DNA from: Pseudomonas serboccidentalis
GTDB taxonomy: Bacteria > Pseudomonadota > Gammaproteobacteria > Pseudomonadales > Pseudomonadaceae
Reading direction: 5' to 3'
Length of the DNA stretch: 64,000 nt
Assembly (NCBI RefSeq): GCF_028830055.1
Contig: NZ_CP101655.1
Coordinates: 5,341,583-5,405,582, forward strand
The notes beneath the pieces were generated by a model. That model was not told where the DNA came from. It made no database searches and saw only the letters and a list, made by a program, of their open reading frames with translations. Position 1 is the stretch's first letter. Each line of letters starts with the position of its first letter. Shown here piece by piece: positions 1 through 9,700 of the stretch. A program made the position numbers and the translations under genes.

Positions 1-662
1 AGCTCTTCCTCGCTGATGCAGGACAGAATCGTCGGGTTGGCGATCTTGTAGCCGTTGAGGTGCAGGATCGGCAGCACCGCGCCATCACGCGCCGGGTCGA
101 GGAACTTGTTGGAATGCCAACTGGCCGCCAGCGTACCGGTTTCGGCCTCGCCATCACCAATCACGCACGCCACGATCAGGTCCGGATTATCGAACGCCGC
201 CCCATAGGCATGGGCCAGGCTGTAACCCAGCTCGCCGCCCTCGTGGATCGACCCCGGCACCTGCGCCGATACATGGCTGGAAATCCCGTAGGGCCATGAG
301 AACTGCCGAAACAAGCGTTGCAGGCCGTTGGCATTGCGCTCCACCGAGGGATAGCACTCGGTGTAAGTCCCTTCCAGGTAGGTCTGCGCCACCAGTGCAG
401 GCCCGCCATGCCCGGGCCCTGCGACGAATAACGCGTTGAGGTCATATTGAATGATCAGGCGATTGAGGTGGGCATAGATCAGGTTCAGCCCCGGCGTAGT
501 CCCCCAATGCCCCAGCAATCGCGGTTTTATATGGGCCAGCGTCAACGGCTCGCGCAACAGCGGATTGTCCTTCAGATAAATCTGCCCCACGGCCAGGTAG
601 TTGGAGGCACGCCAATAGGCGTCCACCCCTTCCAATTGCTCGGCATTTAAAAAATCACTCAT
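1..662 (-). CDS. xfp: Phosphoketolase (xylulose-5-P/fructose-6-P), N-terminal part, cut by window edge
   Basis: Thiamine-diphosphate enzyme of the cytosol that splits xylulose 5-phosphate (and often fructose 6-phosphate) with phosphate into acetyl phosphate and an aldose phosphate. Read by hand on the minus strand: an open frame from ATG at 662 to the left edge without a stop, about 220 residues of an enzyme that is usually near 800. Seen: an N-terminal [10 protein letters not shown] block, [18 protein letters not shown], and the diphosphate-binding GDGEAETG segment, all typical of the family. A perfect ANR/FNR box lies about 75 bases upstream of the start, suggesting induction at low oxygen, where acetyl phosphate could feed ATP synthesis through acetate kinase (inference). 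The C-terminal two thirds are outside the window. Confidence 0.9.
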   Translation of the reverse strand, partial: MSDFLNAEQLEGVDAYWRASNYLAVGQIYLKDNPLLREPLTLAHIKPRLLGHWGTTPGLNLIYAHLNRLIIQYDLNALFVAGPGHGGPALVAQTYLEGTYTECYPSVERNANGLQRLFRQFSWPYGISSHVSAQVPGSIHEGGELGYSLAHAYGAAFDNPDLIVACVIGDGEAETGTLAASWHSNKFLDPARDGAVLPILHLNGYKIANPTILSCISEEE

Positions 663-732
663 GAAGTCCTCCGCGAAAGGCCGATTGACCCATTGTCATC
701 GGTCGATTCTGGAAGCCTGCTACGCGCAAGAC

Positions 733-746
733 TTGATCTACATCAA
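733..746. promoter_or_regulatory. ANR/FNR box between phosphoketolase and alcohol dehydrogenase
   Basis: The sequence TTGAT-ctac-ATCAA is a perfect match to the FNR/ANR/DNR consensus TTGAT-N4-ATCAA. It lies in the 239-base divergent region (663-901), centred about 77 bases upstream of the phosphoketolase start and about 163 upstream of the alcohol dehydrogenase start, so it fits the leftward gene best but could serve both. Confidence 0.7.
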
Positions 747-901
747 GTCTTGCGGCCACCCCTGAAGCTCAATAGAGGCGACGCTACCCGCGCCTCCGAA
801 AACCGGGCACCCCGTCTGTCCGTAATCCCGCTCAAAGGCCGAATGAAAAGCACGTGCGAAGCCAAGACACCTATGCTTGTCGCACATTCAGGAGTTTGCT
901 C

Positions 902-1885
902 ATGCGCGCCATGGTTCTGCACGCCCCCGGCCAATCGCTGAGACTCGAAGAACGCCCAGTCCCGTCCCCCGCCGCCGATCAGGTTTTGCTTAAAGTGCTG
1001 GCCTGCGGCGTGTGTCGCACCGACTTGCATTTGCTCGACGGCGAATTGCCGCAAGCCGTGTTCCCCAGGGTGCCGGGCCACGAAATCGTCGGTCTGGTCA
1101 CGGCGGTGGGCCGAGAGGTCACGCCCGACTGGATCGGTCGGCGGGTGGGTGTGCCATGGCTGGGCTGGACATGCGGTGAGTGTGCGTTCTGTCGCTCGGG
1201 CCAGGAGAACCTGTGCGATCAGGCACGCTTTACCGGATGTCACCTGGACGGTGGCTATGCTGAATACACCGTTGCCGATCCGCGTTTCTGCTTTGCTCTC
1301 CCTCACACGCTTTCAGACCTGCAGGCGGCGCCCATGCTGTGTGCCGGACTGATCGGCTTTCGAGCGCTGCAAATGACCCGGGGGGCTCAGCATCTTGGGC
1401 TTTATGGGTTCGGCGCTGCTGCGCATCTGGCGATACAAGTGGCGCTCGGGCGTGGCCAGCAGGTGTACGCCTTCACCCGTCCCGATGACGACGAAGGTCA
1501 AGCCTACGCCCGCTCTCTGGGCGCGGAATGGGCCGGACCGTCCGACCGGGCACCGCCACACCTGCTTGACGCCAGCCTGATCTTTGCCCCGGTGGGCGCA
1601 CTGGTGCCGGCAGCGCTGGCGGTGACCGTCAAGGGGGGATGCGTCATTTGCGCCGGGATCCACATGAGCGACATTCCGGCGTTCCCCTATCGACTGTTGT
1701 GGGGTGAACGCAGTGTTCGCTCGGTGGCCAACCTGACACGCGAAGACGGCAGCGCGTTTTTCCAGGAGTTGCAACACACGCCGGTGCACTGCGATATCAC
1801 CCGGTTTGCCCTGGAGGACGCCAACCAGGCCCTGGCGATTTTACGCGCAGGGCAATTCAACGGTGCGATTGTGCTCACGCCGTGA
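902..1885 (+). CDS. Zinc-dependent alcohol dehydrogenase (MDR family)
   Basis: Medium-chain dehydrogenase of 327 residues expected to oxidise or reduce alcohols and aldehydes with NAD(P). Seen: catalytic-zinc ligands in CGVCRTDLH (Cys38) and GHE (His60-Glu61), the four-cysteine structural-zinc lobe CGECAFCRSGQENLC (Cys91, 94, 97, 105), and a Rossmann region around LYGFGAAAHLA, which departs from the usual GxGGxG. I start at ATG 902 because AGGAG sits 8 bases before it; an upstream in-frame ATG at 854 would add 16 residues with no ribosome site. Divergent from phosphoketolase with a shared ANR box, so a role in fermentative redox balance is plausible. The substrate cannot be told from sequence. 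Confidence 0.88.
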   Translation: MRAMVLHAPGQSLRLEERPVPSPAADQVLLKVLACGVCRTDLHLLDGELPQAVFPRVPGHEIVGLVTAVGREVTPDWIGRRVGVPWLGWTCGECAFCRSGQENLCDQARFTGCHLDGGYAEYTVADPRFCFALPHTLSDLQAAPMLCAGLIGFRALQMTRGAQHLGLYGFGAAAHLAIQVALGRGQQVYAFTRPDDDEGQAYARSLGAEWAGPSDRAPPHLLDASLIFAPVGALVPAALAVTVKGGCVICAGIHMSDIPAFPYRLLWGERSVRSVANLTREDGSAFFQELQHTPVHCDITRFALEDANQALAILRAGQFNGAIVLTP

Positions 1886-1918
1886 CCGCGTTTGACGATG
1901 GGTATACAAGCGCAAAGG

Positions 1919-1932
1919 TTGATTTTGATCAA
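1919..1932. promoter_or_regulatory. ANR/FNR box upstream of the PAS-GGDEF gene
   Basis: TTGAT-tttg-ATCAA is a second perfect ANR/FNR consensus site. It is centred about 75 bases before the start of the diguanylate cyclase gene at 2001, a spacing compatible with class II activation at -41.5 if transcription starts near 1967. Confidence 0.7.
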
Positions 1933-2000
1933 TAAATCCGCGGTGCACTGACCTAGCCTGAAGTCAGGGATTGCGCGTCAACTGCAATCGGAGGGGTGCA

Positions 2001-2927
2001 ATGATCGAAAATGACCAGCAAGTACTGGTGAGGGCATTGGACGCCGCGACAAATCCGGTTTTGATAACAGAGCGCACGGGATGCATTGTCTGGATCAACA
2101 AAGCATTCTGCTTGCTGAGCGGCTACTCCAAGCCGGAGCTGGTGGGTAAAACGCCACATCTGCTGTCATCGGGACGCCAAGACACCACGTTCTATCGCCA
2201 TCTATGGATGACAATCCTGGCCGGAGTGACCTGGCAGGGGGAAATGGTCGAACGTCGCAAGGATGGCGGCACTTGCATCGTCAACCAGGTCATCACTCCT
2301 GTGCTCGACCCTCACGGCGCCGTGACCCATTTCATCTCCATCCTGCACAACTTCAAGGTCATGGATGAAGAACGCGCCGCGATGCAGAAGCTGGCGTTCC
2401 ATGACGCCTTGACCGGATTGCCCAACCGGGTGTTGTTTCTGAACCTGCTCAATCAGGCGATCATTTCCGCCGCCCGTCATCATCAGTCCCTGGCGTTGAT
2501 GTTCATCGATCTGGACCGTTTCAAATGCGTCAACGACACGCTGGGCCACGCCTGCGGCGACCGGCTGCTGGTGGCCGTGGCCGAGCGCCTGGGACAGTCG
2601 GTGCGCAGGTCAGACGTGGTCTCGCGCCTGAGCGGCGACGAGTTCGCGATCCTGGTTTGCGGCATGGACCGGATCGAACTGATCCAGGCGTTGGCGAACA
2701 AACTGATCGCCGCCATCGCGCAACCCTTCATGATCGACAATCAACGGATCGAGACGCATATCAGCGTCGGTATCAGTCTGTACCCGGCGGATGGCGCGAA
2801 CGTTGAGCAGTTGCTCGAACGCGCCGACAGTGCGATGTATGAGGCCAAACGCAGCGGTGGCAACGCCTGTCGTTTCAGCCTGTTGGAACAGGGTTGCGAA
2901 CCGGCCTGCGACTATCCATCGATGTGA
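2001..2927 (+). CDS. PAS-GGDEF diguanylate cyclase
   Basis: Predicted cytosolic enzyme making cyclic di-GMP from two GTP. 308 residues: a PAS domain (about 8-120, with ITERTGCIVWINKAF and the GKTPHLLSSG loop) followed by a GGDEF domain (about 130-300, starting FHDALTGLPNR). The active-site loop reads SGDEF, an accepted variant of GGDEF, and the inhibitory I-site RxxD (RRSD) lies five residues before it, so product feedback is expected. No membrane segment. Start at ATG 2001 has GGAGGGG just upstream; an in-frame GTG or ATG further up lacks one. The perfect ANR box upstream suggests that oxygen limitation sets its expression, and the PAS domain may sense redox or a ligand (inference). Confidence 0.9.
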   Translation: MIENDQQVLVRALDAATNPVLITERTGCIVWINKAFCLLSGYSKPELVGKTPHLLSSGRQDTTFYRHLWMTILAGVTWQGEMVERRKDGGTCIVNQVITPVLDPHGAVTHFISILHNFKVMDEERAAMQKLAFHDALTGLPNRVLFLNLLNQAIISAARHHQSLALMFIDLDRFKCVNDTLGHACGDRLLVAVAERLGQSVRRSDVVSRLSGDEFAILVCGMDRIELIQALANKLIAAIAQPFMIDNQRIETHISVGISLYPADGANVEQLLERADSAMYEAKRSGGNACRFSLLEQGCEPACDYPSM

Positions 2928-2999
2928 TGCCGGCCGGCAGCACGGTGGGTCAGCGCTCGAAATGAAAAGGCGCCTGTCGGCGAACGCAAGGCTTCGAAC

Positions 3000-4178
3000 T
3001 CAAGCCTCGGCCCGGGCGATGCGATAAGCCGACAGGCAGTAAAACGACAGCGCCAAAGCCGCCAGCACGCCACCCACGACCCCGATGTAAGCGAAGCCCA
3101 GCTGACTGCCGACCCAACTTCCTACCAGTGCCCCGCCACCGATACCGATGTTGTAGATCCCTGAAAACAGCGCCATCGCCACATCGGTGGCATCCGGCGC
3201 CAGCGTCAGGACTTTCGACTGCAACGCCAGCCCGAAGCCCATGATCGCCATGCCCCAGAACAGGCTCAGCGTGCCGAGGTACGAGACCTTGCCGCTCAAA
3301 GGCAACAGCAATGCCAGGCACAAAATGAGCAACGACACGCACACGATCAAAAAGCGCTGAGGGTTATAGCTGTGCACGTAGCTGAACAGCAGCGAGCCGA
3401 AAATACCGGCGCCACCGAATAACAACAGGATGAACGTCACCACATCGCCACTCATGCCCGCCACGGTCAGAATAAAAGGCTCGATGTAGCTGTAAGCGGT
3501 GAACTGTGCCGTCACGACCATGGCGGTCAGGATATAGATCGCCACCAGCGCAGGCCGCTTCAACAATATCGGCAGACTTTTGAGCGAGCCCGAATTCTGA
3601 CTGGGCAACAACGGCAGAACCCTCGTCAGGCAAAGCATCAGCGTGGCCGCGAACGCCGCGATCACGATGAATGTGGTGCGCCAGCCCATGGCTTCGCCCA
3701 ACAACCGACCCAGGGGAATCCCCAACACCATCGCCAGCGAAGTACCGGTTGCCAGCAAGCCCAGGGCCTGAACCTGTTTGCCCGGTGGTGCCAGACGCAC
3801 GGCCAGAGACGCGGTGATCGACCAGAACAGCGCGTGCGATAACGCCACGCCGATCCGGCTCACCAGCAGCAGACCGAAGCTGGTCGCCAGACTCGACAGG
3901 ATATGACTGGCGATAAACATCCCGAACAGCACGATCAATAGCTTTCGTCGTTCGACGTTGCGCGTCAGCAACATGATCGGCAACGACGTCAGAGACACCA
4001 CCCACGCGTAGATGGTCAACATCAGGCCGACCTGCGCGGTCGACATGTCGAAGCTGTTGCCGATCGAACTCAACAGACCGACGGGCACAAACTCGGTGGT
4101 GTTGAACACAAACGCAGCCAGTGCCAAGGCAATCACCGCGTACCAATTGCCGCTGGCTGTAGTCGTAGAATTGTTCAT
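3000..4178 (-). CDS. sotB: MFS sugar efflux transporter, SotB type
   Basis: Inner-membrane major facilitator of 392 residues (E. coli SotB/YdeA is of similar size), exporting sugars or related small molecules by proton antiport. Seen: 12 hydrophobic segments, an N-terminal [17 protein letters not shown] segment, the family-typical [13 protein letters not shown] of helix 2 and the RNVERRKLL loop between helices 2 and 3. Transcribed alone and divergent from the two zinc-ribbon genes. Family assignment is firm at the level of the DHA12/SotB group; the actual substrate is unknown. Confidence 0.8.
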   Translation of the reverse strand: MNNSTTTASGNWYAVIALALAAFVFNTTEFVPVGLLSSIGNSFDMSTAQVGLMLTIYAWVVSLTSLPIMLLTRNVERRKLLIVLFGMFIASHILSSLATSFGLLLVSRIGVALSHALFWSITASLAVRLAPPGKQVQALGLLATGTSLAMVLGIPLGRLLGEAMGWRTTFIVIAAFAATLMLCLTRVLPLLPSQNSGSLKSLPILLKRPALVAIYILTAMVVTAQFTAYSYIEPFILTVAGMSGDVVTFILLLFGGAGIFGSLLFSYVHSYNPQRFLIVCVSLLILCLALLLPLSGKVSYLGTLSLFWGMAIMGFGLALQSKVLTLAPDATDVAMALFSGIYNIGIGGGALVGSWVGSQLGFAYIGVVGGVLAALALSFYCLSAYRIARAEA

Positions 4179-4318
4179 TTAAACGTCGTTTACTCTTCGG
4201 TGATCGCGCGCACGATCCGTTTCCGTCTGTGGGTGTCTTGCGAGTCTCTGCCAGTCCAGCAGCCATGATGGCAAAGTGATAATGACAAATCCGGTAATAA
4301 AGTATAACTTACCGCCGC

Positions 4319-4339
4319 CCCGACCGATGGAGGGTCGGG
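4319..4339. other. Small GC-rich hairpin in the leader of the zinc-ribbon genes
   Basis: CCCGACC and GGTCGGG form a perfect 7-bp stem around a 7-base loop, 25 bases before the ATG at 4365. No T-run follows, so it is not a normal terminator; it may be a 5'-UTR structure or chance. Confidence 0.3.
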
Positions 4340-4364
4340 CATTCGCACTCAGTTAAGGAAAACG

Positions 4365-4712
4365 ATGGCAATGGTCTATTGTCGTGCTTGCGCCAAGGAG
4401 CTACACGAAACGGCGCTCACCTGCCCCCAATGCGGGGCTGCCCAACAGGCCTCTGTGCCGCAAACGCAAGCCGAAATACCCTGGCTGGCCATCGTTTCAT
4501 TGATCCTCGGGATCATCAGCGCACTGACCCTGTTTGATGACTCCGAATGGGACCGGGATGCGATTGTCGGTGTGGGCATCTTCAGCCTTGCGGGCCTCAC
4601 CTGCGGCATCGTCTGTATCAACCAAAAACACCCAGGAAGAAACCTCGCGATCGCCGGCATCATTTTGTCAGGCCTTGCCGCGTTCGTTTTGTCCTGTCTA
4701 TCGATTGAATAA
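4365..4712 (+). CDS. Zinc-ribbon plus DUF4190-like membrane protein
   Basis: Small protein of 115 residues, function unknown. Seen: an N-terminal zinc ribbon (YCRACAKELHETALTCPQCG, two CxxC knuckles), then two or three hydrophobic stretches (WLAIVSLILGIISALTLF, AIVGVGIFSLAGLTCGIVCI and a final IAGIILSGLAAFVLSCL) typical of DUF4190 proteins. AAGGAAAA precedes the ATG. It lies 15 bases before a second gene with almost the same zinc ribbon, so the two probably form an operon. Likely sits in the inner membrane with the zinc ribbon in the cytoplasm (inference). Confidence 0.75.
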   Translation: MAMVYCRACAKELHETALTCPQCGAAQQASVPQTQAEIPWLAIVSLILGIISALTLFDDSEWDRDAIVGVGIFSLAGLTCGIVCINQKHPGRNLAIAGIILSGLAAFVLSCLSIE

Positions 4713-4727
4713 TTTTAGGGAAAAAAT

Positions 4728-5180
4728 ATGAGCATGGTTTTCTGCCGCGGTTGCGCCAAGGAAATTAGTAGCCTTGCCGTGGCATGCCCACAGTGCGGTG
4801 CGCCTCAGGCCACTCAACAGTCCTTTGCAAGCGGCCCCGCCATCACGACGGGCAACCCTTACATGGAAGCACTGAAGAATTACGCCGTATTCCAAGGGCG
4901 TGCCACTCGCCGCGAATACTGGATGTTCGCGCTGATCAACCTGGGTATCTGCATTGTCATGGGTGTCCTCGACGCCATGCTCAATACCAAGGGCATCCTT
5001 GCCAACCTCTACAACCTGGCGATGTTCCTGCCGAGCATTGCCGTCGGTGCGCGCCGCATGCACGACACCGACCGCAGCGGTTGGTGGTTGCTGCTGCCAA
5101 TCGTCAACCTGGTGTTCCTGGTGCAAGACAGCCAGCCAGGTCCGAACCGTTTCGGGCCGAACCGCAAAGGTAACAACTGA
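4728..5180 (+). CDS. Zinc-ribbon plus DUF805 membrane protein
   Basis: 150 residues. The N-terminal zinc ribbon (MSMVFCRGCAKEISSL, then CPQCG) closely resembles that of the gene before it; the rest is a DUF805 domain with the family signature FQGRATRREYWMFAL, hydrophobic helices, and a conserved RRMHDTDRSGWW loop followed by LPIVNLVFL. DUF805 proteins are inner-membrane proteins of unknown function. AGGGA precedes the ATG, and a strong terminator follows 21 bases after the stop, so this ends the operon. Confidence 0.85.
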   Translation: MSMVFCRGCAKEISSLAVACPQCGAPQATQQSFASGPAITTGNPYMEALKNYAVFQGRATRREYWMFALINLGICIVMGVLDAMLNTKGILANLYNLAMFLPSIAVGARRMHDTDRSGWWLLLPIVNLVFLVQDSQPGPNRFGPNRKGNN

Positions 5181-5201
5181 GTCAGCCTGCAACTGTTGAT
5201 C

Positions 5202-5231
5202 GAGACGGCCTTCATGGCCGTCTCTTTGTTT
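5202..5231 (+). terminator. Rho-independent terminator after the DUF805 gene
   Basis: Perfect 9-bp stem GAGACGGCC / GGCCGTCTC with loop TTCAT, followed by TTTGTTTG. Confidence 0.9.
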
Positions 5232-5291
5232 GTGCAACCTGCTTCTGATAAACCCTTGGTACTTTTACTCGCCACACAACACACATTTGTC

Positions 5292-5306
5292 ATCAAACCG
5301 ATTGAT
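5292..5306. promoter_or_regulatory. nod-box-like site (ATC-N9-GAT), distal, upstream of mexE
   Basis: ATCAAACCGATTGAT has the ATC-N9-GAT core of nod boxes bound by NodD-class LysR regulators. MexT, the known activator of mexEF-oprN, uses a nod-box-like site, so this is a candidate operator. Confidence 0.5.
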
Positions 5307-5353
5307 AGCACCCTAACGAAAGGTGCATGCTAGAGGGCTCGAATCGGTCTTAT

Positions 5354-5368
5354 ATCATTCCGAATGAT
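5354..5368. promoter_or_regulatory. nod-box-like site (ATC-N9-GAT), proximal, upstream of mexE
   Basis: ATCATTCCGAATGAT is a perfect palindrome with the ATC-N9-GAT core. It is centred 62 bases from the distal site (about six helical turns) and lies 84 bases before the mexE start. Confidence 0.55.
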
Positions 5369-5452
5369 AGTTACCTTTGCTTCATTCGATTCGTGCCATC
5401 ACACCCCGCCGAGCATCATCCGCCCATCTTCAATACTTTGGCGGATGATTCC

Positions 5453-6706
5453 ATGGAACAGTCACTCAAACATTTGCGCTTCCCGTTGGCCCTGTTGGCC
5501 GTACTGGTGATGAGCGCCTGCGGCAAGACTCCGGAGACTGCCGCCACTATGCCTGCTGCCAAAGTCAGCGTGGCCAAGGTGCTGGAGCAACCGGTCAACG
5601 AGTGGGACGAATTCACCGGGCGCCTTGAGGCGCCGGAAACCGTTGAAATCCGTCCTCGGGTCTCCGGCCAGATCGACGAGGTCGCTTTCACCGAAGGCGC
5701 GCTGGTCAAGAAAGGCGACCTGCTGTTCCAGATCGACCCGCGCCCGTTCCAGGCCGAGGTTCGCCGCCTCGAAGCCCTGGTCGCCCAGGCCCGCGCCAAC
5801 GCCACTCGCAGTGAAAACGAAGCCGGACGTGGTGAACGCCTGCGTGCCAGCAACGCCATCTCTGCTGAACTGGCCGACTCGCGCACCAGCGCTGCACAAG
5901 AGGCCCGCGCCGCTGTCGGTGCCCTGCAAGCGCAGCTGGACCTGGCCAAACTGAACCTGAGCTTCACCCGCGTGACCGCGCCGATCAGCGGCCGCGTCAG
6001 CCGTGCCGAGATCACCGCCGGCAACCTGGTCACCGCCGATACCACCCCGCTGACCAGCGTAGTGTCCACCGACAAGGTCTACGCCTACTTCGATGCTGAC
6101 GAGCGTGTGTTCCTCAAATACACCCAACTCGCCCGTAACGGTCAGCGCGGCGCCACCACTCCGGTGTACATGGGCCTGTCCAACGAAGACGGCAATCCGC
6201 ACCTGGGCCAGATGAACTTCGTCGATAACCAGGTCAACCCGAAAACCGGCACCATCCGTGGTCGCGCCGTGTTCGACAACAGCGACGGCACCTACACCCC
6301 GGGCCTGTACGCACGACTGAAACTGGTCGGCAGCGGCACCTACAACGCCATGCTGATCAATGACGAAGCGGTCGGCACCGACCTGGGCAAGAAGTTCGTG
6401 CTGGTGATGGATGCGGACAACAAAACCGTCTACCGCGCCGTCGAACTCGGTCCGAAGATCGAGGGCCTGCGCATCGTGCGCACCGGCCTGAACAAGGACG
6501 ACACGATCATCGTCAAGGGCCTGCAGCGGGTACGTCCTGGTTCGCCGGTGACCCCTGAAGTGATCCCGATGGCCAGCGAGCAGACCATTGCCGCCCTGGC
6601 TCAACAACGTCAAGCGCTGGAAGCCAGCAACCTGCCCAAAGTCGCACCTGCCAAAGGCGCGCCGGGATCGGTTGTGAAGCTGGCTGCTACGACCCCACGC
6701 GGTTAA
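5453..6706 (+). CDS. mexE: RND efflux periplasmic adaptor MexE
   Basis: Membrane-fusion lipoprotein linking the inner-membrane pump MexF to the outer-membrane channel OprN. 417 residues: lipoprotein signal ending at MSACG (Cys23), then the split lipoyl/barrel-sandwich domain (EIRPRVSGQIDEVAFTEGA, about 65-85), a coiled-coil hairpin (about 105-170), the returning lipoyl half (LSFTRVTAPISGRVSRAEI) and C-terminal beta-barrel. I start at ATG 5453 because upstream in-frame codons give a sequence without signal-peptide character; no strong ribosome site is visible. First gene of the operon, 15 bases before mexF. No mexT or mexS gene is adjacent. Substrates in this strain are unknown; in P. aeruginosa they include chloramphenicol and fluoroquinolones. 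Confidence 0.92.
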   Translation: MEQSLKHLRFPLALLAVLVMSACGKTPETAATMPAAKVSVAKVLEQPVNEWDEFTGRLEAPETVEIRPRVSGQIDEVAFTEGALVKKGDLLFQIDPRPFQAEVRRLEALVAQARANATRSENEAGRGERLRASNAISAELADSRTSAAQEARAAVGALQAQLDLAKLNLSFTRVTAPISGRVSRAEITAGNLVTADTTPLTSVVSTDKVYAYFDADERVFLKYTQLARNGQRGATTPVYMGLSNEDGNPHLGQMNFVDNQVNPKTGTIRGRAVFDNSDGTYTPGLYARLKLVGSGTYNAMLINDEAVGTDLGKKFVLVMDADNKTVYRAVELGPKIEGLRIVRTGLNKDDTIIVKGLQRVRPGSPVTPEVIPMASEQTIAALAQQRQALEASNLPKVAPAKGAPGSVVKLAATTPRG

Positions 6707-6721
6707 GGGACGACAACTCCG

Positions 6722-9700
6722 ATGAATTTTTCCCAATTCTTCATTTCACGGCCGATCTTCGCAGCGGTGCTCTCGCTGTTGATCCTGATCGCCGGTGCGA
6801 TCTCGCTGTTCCAGCTACCGATCAGCGAATACCCGGAAGTCGTGCCGCCAACCGTGGTGGTACGTGCCAACTTCCCGGGCGCCAACCCCAAAGTCATCGG
6901 TGAAACCGTGGCCGCTCCACTGGAGCAAGCCATCACCGGCGTCGAGAACATGCTGTACATGTCCTCGCAGTCCACTGCTGACGGCAAGATCACCCTGACC
7001 ATCACCTTCGCCCTGGGCACCGACCTGGACAACGCGCAGGTACAGGTGCAAAACCGGGTGACCCGTACCGAACCGAAACTTCCAGAAGAAGTGACGCGCA
7101 TCGGTATCACCGTCGACAAGGCGTCGCCCGACCTGACCATGGTTGTGCACTTGACCTCGCCGGACAAACGCTACGACATGCTCTACCTCTCCAACTACGC
7201 GATCCTCAACATCAAGGATGAGCTCGCGCGGTTGGGCGGTGTCGGTGACGTGCAGCTGTTCGGTATGGGCGACTACTCGCTGCGGGTCTGGCTCGATCCG
7301 AACAAGACCGCTTCGCGTAACCTGACCGCCACCGATGTGGTGACGGCGATTCGTGAACAGAACCGTCAGGTGGCGGCCGGTCAACTCGGTGCACCCCCTG
7401 CCCCGAATGCGCAGAGCTTCCAGCTGTCGGTCAACACGCAGGGCCGTCTGGTCTCCGAGGAAGAGTTCGAGAACATCATCATTCGCTCCGGCGACAATGG
7501 CGAGATCACCCGCCTCAAAGACATCGCTCGCGTCGAGCTGGGGTCCAGCCAGTACGCCCTGCGCTCGTTGCTGAACAATCAGCCGGCGGTGGCGATCCCG
7601 ATCTTCCAGCGTCCAGGCTCCAACGCCATCCAGATCTCGAACGAAGTTCGCGACAAGATGGAAGAGCTGAAGAAAGGCTTCCCGCAAGGCATGGACTACA
7701 GCATCGTCTATGACCCGACGATCTTCGTGCGCGGCTCGATCGAGGCGGTGGTTCACACCCTCTTCGAAGCGCTGATCCTCGTGGTGCTGGTGGTGATTCT
7801 GTTCCTGCAGACCTGGCGCGCCTCGATCATTCCGTTGGTGGCGGTGCCGGTATCGTTGATCGGTACGTTTGCGGTGATGCACCTGTTCGGCTTCTCGCTC
7901 AACGCCCTGTCGCTGTTCGGCCTGGTACTGGCGATCGGGATCGTGGTGGACGACGCCATCGTGGTGGTGGAGAACGTCGAGCGCAACATTGAACTGGGGC
8001 TCAACCCCTTCGATGCGACCAAAAAGGCCATGGGCGAAGTGACCGGCCCGATCATCGCGACGGCGCTGGTGTTGTGTGCGGTGTTTATTCCGGCGGCGTT
8101 CATCTCCGGCCTCACCGGGCAGTTCTACAAGCAGTTCGCGCTGACCATTGCGATCTCGACCGTGATCTCGGCGTTCAACTCGCTGACCCTGTCGCCAGCA
8201 CTGGCGGCGGTGTTGCTGAAAAGTCATGACGCACCGAAAGACCGCTTCTCCAAAGTGCTGGACAAGATCTTCGGTGGCTGGCTGTTCCGTCCGTTCAACC
8301 GCTTCTTTGACAAGGCCAGCCATGGCTACGTCGGTACTGTACGCCGGGTCATCCGTGGCAGCGGCATCGCCCTGTTCCTGTATGCAGGCCTGATGGTGCT
8401 GACGTTCTTCGGTTTCGCCAACACCCCGACCGGTTTCGTACCGGGCCAGGACAAACAATACCTGGTGGCCTTCGCGCAACTGCCGGACGCCGCAAGCCTG
8501 GATCGTACCGAAGACGTGATCAAGCGCATGTCCGACCTGGCCCTGAAACAGCCAGGCGTGGAAAGCGCCGTAGCGTTCCCCGGTCTGTCGATCAACGGCT
8601 TCACCAACAGCCCGAACGCCGGCATCGTGTTCGTGACCCTGAAACCGTTCGACGAGCGTAAAGACCCGAGCATGTCCGCCGGTGCCATCGCCGGCGCCCT
8701 GAACGGCCAGTACGCGAACATTCAGGAAGCGTACATGGCGATCTTCCCGCCACCGCCGGTACAAGGCCTGGGCACCATTGGTGGTTTCCGCCTGCAAATC
8801 GAAGACCGGGGCAACCTGGGCTACGACGAGCTGTACAAGGAAACCATGAACATCATCGCCAAGAGCCATAACGTGCCTGAACTGGCCGGGCTGTTCACCA
8901 GTTACACGGTGAACGTGCCACAGGTCGATGCCGCCATCGACCGCGAAAAAGCCAAGACCCACGGCGTGGCTGTCAGCGACATCTTCGACACCCTGCAGAT
9001 CTACCTGGGTTCGCTGTATGCCAACGACTTCAACCGCTTCGGGCGCACCTATCAGGTCAACGTTCAGGCTGAACAGCAGTTCCGTCTCGAATCCGACCAG
9101 ATCGGCCAGCTGAAAGTGCGCAACAACAAGGGCGAAATGATCCCGCTGGCGACCTTCATCAAGGTCAGCGACACCTCGGGCCCGGATCGCGTAATGCACT
9201 ACAACGGCTTCATCACCGCTGAAATCAACGGTGCGGCAGCCCCCGGCTACAGCTCCGGCCAGGCCGAAAAAGCCATCGAGAAACTGCTCAAGGATGAACT
9301 GCCGAACGGCATGACCTACGAGTGGACCGACCTGACCTACCAGCAGATCCTGTCCGGCAACACCGCGCTGTTCGTGTTCCCGCTCTGCGTACTGCTGGCG
9401 TTCCTGGTGCTCGCCGCTCAATACGAAAGCTGGAGCCTGCCACTGGCGGTGATCCTGATCGTACCGATGACCCTGCTGTCGGCCATCACCGGGGTGATCG
9501 TCTCCGGCGGCGACAACAACATCTTCACCCAGATCGGCTTGATCGTACTGGTGGGACTTGCCTGTAAGAACGCGATTCTGATCGTCGAATTCGCCAAGGA
9601 TAAACAGCTGGAAGGTCTCGACCCGCTGGCCGCGGTACTGGAAGCCTGCCGTCTGCGTCTGCGGCCGATCCTGATGACCTCCTTCGCGTTCATCATGGGT

